This document shows, piece by piece, positions 16,082-19,459 of a stretch of 19,459 nucleotides of DNA. Each line of letters starts with the position of its first letter. The stretch's first letter is position 1. The DNA comes from CAZBQG01 sp964493945 (GTDB taxonomy: Bacteria > Pseudomonadota > Alphaproteobacteria > Rhodospirillales > UBA2165), in the NCBI GenBank assembly GCA_964493945.1, contig CAZBQG010000053.1, forward strand, positions 1 to 19,459, in the 5' to 3' direction. Under the pieces are notes generated by a model. It was not told where the DNA came from. It made no database searches and saw nothing but the letters and a program-made list of their open reading frames with translations. Made by a program: the position numbers and the translations under genes.

Positions 16082-17266
16082 ATGAACCCGGAAACAAATA
16101 AAGATATCCAGGCCGATTGCGCCGCCCTGATTGTTTCCGCCGGGCGCGGCGCCCGCTTCGGCACGGAACTACCCAAACAATATCAGGAGTTGGGCGGCGC
16201 AACCGTGATCCGAAGAGCCATCCAGCCTTTTTTGGATCATCCCCGCATGGGGGCCGTGCGCACGGTCATTCATGGCGATGATCTGGAAATCTACCGGACG
16301 GCGACCGAGGGATTGGAACTGCTGGAACCGGTTCCGGGTGGCCCCACCCGCCAGGATTCGGTGCGGTTGGGGTTGGAAAGCCTGGCCGGGCTTGGGCCCC
16401 GCCGTGTACTGATCCACGATGCGGCCCGCCCACTGGTCTCACCCCAGATAATTGACGGCGTAATCAAAGCCCTGGACAACTGGCCCGGCGCCATTCCCGC
16501 CCTGGCCTTAAGCGACAGCCTTAAACGGGGCATGGATGGGCGCATCAGCGAAGCGGTTGAGCGCGAAGGGTTGTGGCGGGCGCAAACGCCCCAGGGGTTT
16601 CATTTCCCGGAAATCCTCCGCGCCCATCAGGATTTCGCCCATCTCCGCCTGACGGATGACGCGGCACTGGCCGAGGCCGCCGGTTTGCCCGTCGCGCTCA
16701 TTGATGGCGATGAGGATAATCTGAAAGTGACCACGCCCGATGATCTGGACCGCGCCGCCCGCCTGGCCGGCCTGGCGGGCGGCGCAGGAGAGATGCGCGT
16801 CGGTTCGGGCTTCGACGTGCACCGGTTCGGTCCCGGCGATCACGTCATCTTGGGCGGTATTTCCATCCCCCACGACCAATCCCTTATGGGTCATTCGGAC
16901 GCCGATGTGGCCCTACATGCCCTGACCGATGCGCTTTTGGGTGCCTTGGGCCAGGGCAATATCGGCAGTCATTTTCCACCCGATGATGAAGAATGGCGGG
17001 GAGCATCCTCGGAAATTTTTCTCCGCCATGCCGGCGGTCTGGTGCAAAACGCCGGCGCCCGGATCGTCAATCTGGACCTGACATTAATTTGTGAACAGCC
17101 CAAAATCGCGCCGCATCGCACCGCCATGCGCCAGACCATCGGGCGCATGCTGGAGCTGGATGTGGCCCGCATTTCGGTCAAGGGAACGACCACGGAGAGG
17201 CTGGGATTTACCGGTCGCGGCGAAGGCATAGCAGCCCAGGCCGTGGTCAGTATTCAGATGAAGTGA
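16082..17266 (+). CDS. ispDF: Bifunctional IspD/IspF enzyme of the MEP pathway
   Basis: This 394-residue fusion catalyses two steps of isoprenoid precursor synthesis: CTP-dependent activation of MEP (IspD) and formation of MEcPP (IspF). Residues 15 to about 232 are IspD, with the nucleotide loop SAGRGARFG (19-27), PKQYQ (31-35), HDAARP (112-117) and TDDAALAE (about 191-198). Residues 238-394 are IspF, with GSGFDVHRFG (D245 and H247 as zinc ligands), GHSDADV (270-276) and the C-terminal KGTTTERLGFTGRGEG. Fused IspDF is common in Alphaproteobacteria. The start has no recognisable Shine-Dalgarno sequence (upstream GCCTGTAAGCC), but the next in-frame options would cut the nucleotide loop. It diverges from the CcsA-like gene and converges with cutA, 39 nt between stops. 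Confidence 0.96.
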   Translation: MNPETNKDIQADCAALIVSAGRGARFGTELPKQYQELGGATVIRRAIQPFLDHPRMGAVRTVIHGDDLEIYRTATEGLELLEPVPGGPTRQDSVRLGLESLAGLGPRRVLIHDAARPLVSPQIIDGVIKALDNWPGAIPALALSDSLKRGMDGRISEAVEREGLWRAQTPQGFHFPEILRAHQDFAHLRLTDDAALAEAAGLPVALIDGDEDNLKVTTPDDLDRAARLAGLAGGAGEMRVGSGFDVHRFGPGDHVILGGISIPHDQSLMGHSDADVALHALTDALLGALGQGNIGSHFPPDDEEWRGASSEIFLRHAGGLVQNAGARIVNLDLTLICEQPKIAPHRTAMRQTIGRMLELDVARISVKGTTTERLGFTGRGEGIAAQAVVSIQMK

Positions 17267-17279
17267 AGCGTTACTTTAA

Positions 17280-17300
17280 GTTAATTTTTTATTTATTAAC
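17280..17300. terminator. Weak AT-rich inverted repeat between ispDF and cutA
   Basis: GTTAAT (17280-17285) and ATTAAC (17295-17300) are inverted around a T-rich loop, between the convergent ends of ispDF and cutA. The stem is only AT-rich and six bp, so termination would be weak. Confidence 0.25.
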
Positions 17301-17305
17301 AATTA

Positions 17306-17623
17306 TTACGATGTTTCTTTAACAATCCAATTCATGAAATCTAAATTTCCCCCCGTGACATTCAGGGCCACCACGCAGGGGCAATCATAGCTGTGGATTT
17401 CCTTTATCCGGCTGGTCAGCGGGTCGAGAAGTTCATCCCGGGTCTTGAGGATAAAGGCCCATTCACCTTCCTCGCAAAGCTCGCCCTGCCACCAATAGAT
17501 CGAGTTGACCGGGCCCAAAATATTGGCGCAAGCAGCCAGGCGTTCGCTGACGACGGTGCGGGCGATGAGCTTGGATTCTTCTTCCGAGCCGGCCGTCACA
17601 TACATCAAATTACCATTCATCAT
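17306..17623 (-). CDS. cutA: CutA1 family divalent-cation tolerance protein
   Basis: This 105-residue protein has the full length of the trimeric CutA1 family. Hallmarks are ACANILGPVNSIYWWQGEL in the middle and KEIHSYDCPCVVALNVTGGN in the C-terminal half. CutA was first linked to copper tolerance in E. coli; its molecular role in bacteria is still unclear, and it resembles PII proteins in fold. The ATG at 17623 is followed directly by a second ATG (17620), and GAGG lies 3 or 6 nt upstream respectively, so the second may be the better start. It diverges from the small gene at 17718. Confidence 0.93.
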   Translation of the reverse strand: MMNGNLMYVTAGSEEESKLIARTVVSERLAACANILGPVNSIYWWQGELCEEGEWAFILKTRDELLDPLTSRIKEIHSYDCPCVVALNVTGGNLDFMNWIVKETS

Positions 17624-17655
17624 CGGCCTCTTTCAGGATCGGGTGGAGAGCGGAT

Positions 17656-17684
17656 TTGGGTTTTTTGTCAATTTATACTATTAT
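17656..17684 (+). promoter_or_regulatory. Possible promoter of the small gene at 17718
   Basis: TTGGGT (17656-17661), a 17-nt spacer and TATTAT (17679-17684, five of six matches to the -10 consensus) precede the gene. An overlapping TATACT lies at 17674-17679. Transcription would start near 17691, leaving a leader of about 27 nt that contains the ribosome binding site. Confidence 0.4.
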
Positions 17685-17717
17685 GCCCAACTTCGTCATT
17701 GTTCATGGAGGCAGGCC

Positions 17718-17975
17718 GTGGACCAAAGCAACGTGAAAAAGCCGGTGGCCAAGAGCCGGCCGACCGAAGCGCAGAAGAAATGGCTGCGCCGGGGCTTGAC
17801 CCAACCCGGCGGCAAATTGCCCCTGTTCGATGAACAGGGCAAGCAGATCAGTTCGCGCACAGTAAAAAGCTGTATCGAACAAGGTTGGGCCGAGCCCTGG
17901 TTCGATAACCCCATCAAGCCCGATTGGCTGGTCTGCAAACTGACCGATATTGGGCGCCAACTGGCGGTGGCGTAA
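17718..17975 (+). CDS. Small conserved hypothetical protein (85 aa)
   Basis: The start is GTG at 17718 with GGAGG 7 nt upstream; sequence further upstream in frame is not protein-like. The product is small and basic. Its features are a Lys/Arg-rich N-terminus (KKPVAKSRPTEAQKKWLRRGL), a PGGKLPLFDE loop, SSRTVKSCIEQGWAEPWF and a C-terminal KPDWLVCKLTDIGRQL. The LT..GR ending and the alternating helices look like a small winged-helix domain, though no DNA target can be inferred. Similar short proteins occur in other Alphaproteobacteria as hypotheticals, from memory. No signal peptide or membrane segment is present. Confidence 0.75.
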   Translation: MDQSNVKKPVAKSRPTEAQKKWLRRGLTQPGGKLPLFDEQGKQISSRTVKSCIEQGWAEPWFDNPIKPDWLVCKLTDIGRQLAVA

Positions 17976-18034
17976 ACCCTCTCCGCCGGGGCCTTGCTTC
18001 GGTCTCAACACCTTAATTTCAGTGTGAACCAAAA

Positions 18035-18050
18035 TGTGACACCCATCACA
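18035..18050. promoter_or_regulatory. CRP-type palindrome TGTGA-N6-TCACA
   Basis: TGTGA (18035-18039), CACCCA, TCACA (18046-18050) is a perfect match to the core CRP/FNR-family (CRP type) half-sites, with AAA before and TTTT shortly after. Its centre (18042.5) is 41.5 bp upstream of a start site at 18084 predicted from the -10-like box at 18072-18077. This is class II activator spacing. Which regulator binds is unknown. Confidence 0.6.
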
Positions 18051-18071
18051 GCTTTTGGGCGTGGGGAGGGG

Positions 18072-18077
18072 CATAAT
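18072..18077 (+). promoter_or_regulatory. -10-like box CATAAT downstream of the CRP-type site
   Basis: CATAAT matches the -10 consensus at five of six positions. No good -35 is present, as expected for an activator-dependent class II promoter. The predicted start is about 18084. Confidence 0.45.
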
Positions 18078-18083
18078 ACGCCT

Positions 18084-18156
18084 CAGATCAAGTAGTTGAT
18101 CCTCCCTTCCCTCAAGAGCAAACTCTGGCCGGCATACTCGCCGGCCTCTTTTTTTG
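18084..18156 (+). ncRNA. Candidate small RNA or attenuated queF leader
   Basis: The predicted transcript of about 72 nt has a 5' hairpin GATCAA-GTAG-TTGATC (18086-18101), an unpaired pyrimidine tract that includes CCTCCC (18101-18106), and an intrinsic terminator at 18127-18155. The U-rich 3' end would suit Hfq binding. It lies between the small gene at 17718 and queF, and the terminator ends 48 nt before the queF ATG. Alternatives are a transcription attenuator controlling queF, or simply the terminator of the upstream gene. No known riboswitch motif (for example preQ1 type I) was recognised. Confidence 0.4.
18127..18155 (+). terminator. Strong intrinsic terminator
   Basis: GGCCGGC (18127-18133), loop ATACTC, GCCGGCC (18140-18146) form a perfect 7-bp all-GC stem, followed by TC and seven Ts. 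It acts on plus-strand transcription upstream of queF. Confidence 0.88.
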
Positions 18157-18173
18157 TGGGGCGCCATCTTGCC

Positions 18174-18188
18174 GCCGGGGGCCCCGGC
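18174..18188 (+). other. GC-rich hairpin just upstream of queF
   Basis: GCCGG, loop GGGCC, CCGGC can fold into a 5-bp GC stem that ends a few bases before the queF ribosome binding region (GGTGGG before the ATG). It might affect queF translation; this is inference only. Confidence 0.25.
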
Positions 18189-18203
18189 CCATATGGTGGG
18201 ATC

Positions 18204-18671
18204 ATGGCACGCAAAAAAACCGAGAAACCAAGCCAATTGGGCCGGGAGGTACCCCTCCCCGCCTCTCCCGATGAAGCAGTCCTGGAACGGGTGCCCAACC
18301 CCCATGCGGGCGAGACCTATCTGGTGCGCTTTACCTGCCCGGAATTTACCTCGCTCTGCCCTATCACCGGGCAGCCGGATTTCGCCCATCTGGTGATTGA
18401 TTACGTGCCCGACGCTCATTTGCTTGAAAGCAAATCCCTGAAGCTCTATATGGGCTCGTTCCGCAATCATGGGGCCTTTCACGAAGATTGCGCCCTGACC
18501 ATCGCCAAACGCCTGGAAAAGGAAATAAAACCGGTCTGGATCAGGATTGGCGGATATTGGTGTCCGAGGGGCGGCATTCCCATCGACGTCTTCTATCAAT
18601 CTGGTCCGCCGCCGGATGGCTTGTGGCTGCCGGACCAGGGTGTTGCCCCCTATGGCGGGCGGGGCCGTTAG
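18204..18671 (+). CDS. queF: NADPH-dependent 7-cyano-7-deazaguanine reductase QueF
   Basis: QueF reduces the nitrile preQ0 to the amine preQ1 in queuosine tRNA modification. The 155-residue protein is the short, single-domain (Bacillus-like) type. The nucleophilic cysteine is C52 in FTSLCPITGQPDF and the conserved acid is D59. The QueF signature ESKSLKL lies at 75-81, and GAFHEDCALTI (about 90-100) carries the substrate-contacting HE pair. Start: ATG at 18204, preceded by GGTGGG; the frame is open upstream to 18096, but that part crosses the terminator and is not protein-like. Upstream control may involve the CRP-type site and terminator in the leader. The stop is followed after 11 nt by a GST relic. 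Confidence 0.95.
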   Translation: MARKKTEKPSQLGREVPLPASPDEAVLERVPNPHAGETYLVRFTCPEFTSLCPITGQPDFAHLVIDYVPDAHLLESKSLKLYMGSFRNHGAFHEDCALTIAKRLEKEIKPVWIRIGGYWCPRGGIPIDVFYQSGPPPDGLWLPDQGVAPYGGRGR

Positions 18672-18682
18672 GGGATAAGCAA

Positions 18683-18766
18683 ATAATCGATCTATATACC
18701 TGGCCCACGCCCAGCAAGGAAATGCTGGAGAATTTCTTCGGCGCCGCCCAATATGTGCAGCGCTGA
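18683..18766 (+). pseudogene. Relic of a glutathione S-transferase gene
   Basis: The frame reads I-IDLYTWPTP directly joined to SKEMLENFFGAAQYVQR and a TGA. IDLYTWPTP is the typical first strand of a class of bacterial GSTs (normally followed by NG and the thioredoxin fold), and the ending resembles the C-terminal tail of the same class (S-x-E...LFG..Q). Roughly 170-200 codons between are absent. The position of the usual ATG is ATA (18683-18685), with AGGGG about 10 nt upstream. This suggests a gene that lost most of its body by internal deletion, and perhaps its start codon. The C-terminal match is from memory and weaker than the N-terminal one. Confidence 0.5.
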
Positions 18767-18792
18767 GGGGGGTAAGGGCGCTCGGCGGTCCC

Positions 18793-19429
18793 TCAGGCGA
18801 TTTTCCCGAACAGGCTGATATTCATCAGATATTCGGTCAGATTATCCATGAAATTCTTGTCTTTTTTGAGGATTCTCACCTTATGGGGCAAAAGGGCCAA
18901 TTCGCCTTCCATTTCGTCGTAACTGGTGACAACGGCGAAATGGCAATTCTGGGTAGTCTTGATGAGGCCGAAAATTTCGGCCAGATCGGCACCTGTAATA
19001 TTGTCGAATTCCTGATCCGACAATACCACCTGAGGCTTGAGGGTGACCGCCAGATTGATCGCTTCCAGGGGGTCCTTGGCGAAAGAGACGCCGAACCCGC
19101 AAGAGGCCAGTTCGGTCCCCACCAATTTGCGTTGCAGGCCGGGCGGCATGACCACCATGACCACCACATGCCGCTGTTCCTGACCGGTGAACCCGGCTCC
19201 ATCTCCGTCCCGCCGGCGGAGATGGAGCTGGAAGGCAGGGCGGCCAATATCTCTTCCTGCTCGCCCCGGACGGATCGGTCCCGGCCTCCAGGAGCAAACC
19301 AATCCGGTCGATGAAGCGCTGCACTTCCAGCCATTCTTCCTGTTCCAGGCGGCGCGAGGATTCCAGATAATCCTCCAGACGGTGGCAGATCAGGGAAACC
19401 AGGGTTAGGTCCTGTTGACAGTTAACGGA
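18793..19429 (-). pseudogene. Receiver-domain protein gene, frame-disrupted and truncated at the window edge
   Basis: The last 120 or so residues form a CheY-like domain. HVVVMVVMPPGL is the first strand, VVLSDQEFDNITGADL holds the likely phosphoacceptor aspartate, VVTSYDE supplies Thr, and RILKKDKNF the lysine. The usual acidic pair after the first strand is missing (MVVM instead). Upstream, protein-like sequence continues in other frames: GEQEEILAALPSSSISAGG (about 19200-19265) and, beyond about 19270, LESSRRLEQEEWLEVQRFI and IDRIGLLLEAG. At least two frameshifts, near 19262-19275 and 19165-19200, separate these parts. The reading then meets a TAG at 19432-19430, so the 5' end is lost. The helical N-terminus is not recognised. 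The damage could be real, or assembly error at a contig end. Confidence 0.5.
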
Positions 19430-19459
19430 CTATCAATGGTTTGTGTGATTCAAGCAAGA
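19414..19459. repeat. Edge sequence related to the left window end (possible IS terminus)
   Basis: It contains GTGATTCAAG at 19445-19454, the exact reverse complement of CTTGAATCAC at 13-22, with looser similarity nearby (TGGT and TTAACG elements). Coding of the neighbouring gene fails on entering this stretch. See the left-edge entry; the mobile-element interpretation is inferred. Confidence 0.35.

Noticed and set aside
17505..17717. Longer N-terminus for the 85-aa protein
   Set aside because: The upstream part overlaps cutA and the promoter-like region and is not protein-like. GTG at 17718 has a well-placed GGAGG.
18086..18101. GATCAA-GTAG-TTGATC as an FNR box
   Set aside because: FNR sites read TTGAT-N4-ATCAA; here the half-sites are in the opposite order, so it is better read as an RNA hairpin.
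18084..18203. preQ1 riboswitch upstream of queF
   Set aside because: The preQ1-I core and its A-rich tail are not present. A different queuosine-responsive leader cannot be excluded, but nothing identifies one.

Overview
The window looks like alphaproteobacterial chromosome. It carries the conserved neighbourhood ispDF / dusB-ntrB-ntrC-ntrY-ntrX-trkA / hfq-hflX, which is typical of Rhodospirillales-like Alphaproteobacteria. Base composition is moderately GC-rich. The sequence is a scaffold piece: two 10-N placeholders (12046-12055 and 13696-13705) interrupt ntrC and ntrB. Both window ends show disrupted coding and share a short inverted sequence that may belong to a mobile element.

Layout: (1) 1-614 holds a 5'-truncated, frame-disrupted plus-strand gene of unknown function. 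(2) 622-16017 is a run of thirteen codirectional minus-strand genes. In transcription order they are a CcsA/YpjD-like cytochrome c assembly membrane protein, dusB, ntrB, ntrC, ntrY, ntrX, trkA, a HAD phosphatase, hfq, hflX, an inositol-monophosphatase-family gene, a beta-hydroxyacid dehydrogenase and a two-domain UGSC-family selenoprotein. Several pairs overlap by 4 nt (ATGA or TTGA), which suggests translational coupling. (3) 16082-17266 is ispDF on the plus strand, diverging from the membrane protein. (4) 17306-18766 holds cutA (minus), a small conserved protein (plus), a leader or small-RNA locus, queF (plus) and a relic of a glutathione S-transferase gene. (5) 18793 to the end holds a frame-disrupted receiver-domain gene (minus).

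The most notable object is the selenoprotein at 622-2289. Ordinary gene callers would split it at an in-frame TGA. The TGA sits in a GD-Sec-GSCT context, which is the UGSC signature. Thirteen nt downstream begins a perfect 7-bp stem with a 6-nt loop carrying G at its second position, as expected of a bacterial SECIS element. A second notable object lies upstream of queF: a perfect CRP-type palindrome, a -10-like box placed for a class II promoter, a small hairpin, a pyrimidine-rich CCUCCC tract and a strong intrinsic terminator. This encodes either a roughly 72-nt small RNA or an attenuated queF leader.

Functionally, the central block combines nitrogen sensing (NtrBC, NtrYX), potassium uptake control (TrkA), post-transcriptional control (Hfq) and ribosome rescue (HflX), plus tRNA modification (DusB) and isoprenoid precursor synthesis (IspDF). 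No tRNA, rRNA, CRISPR array or complete mobile element was found, and no gene-free stretch exceeds 300 bases.
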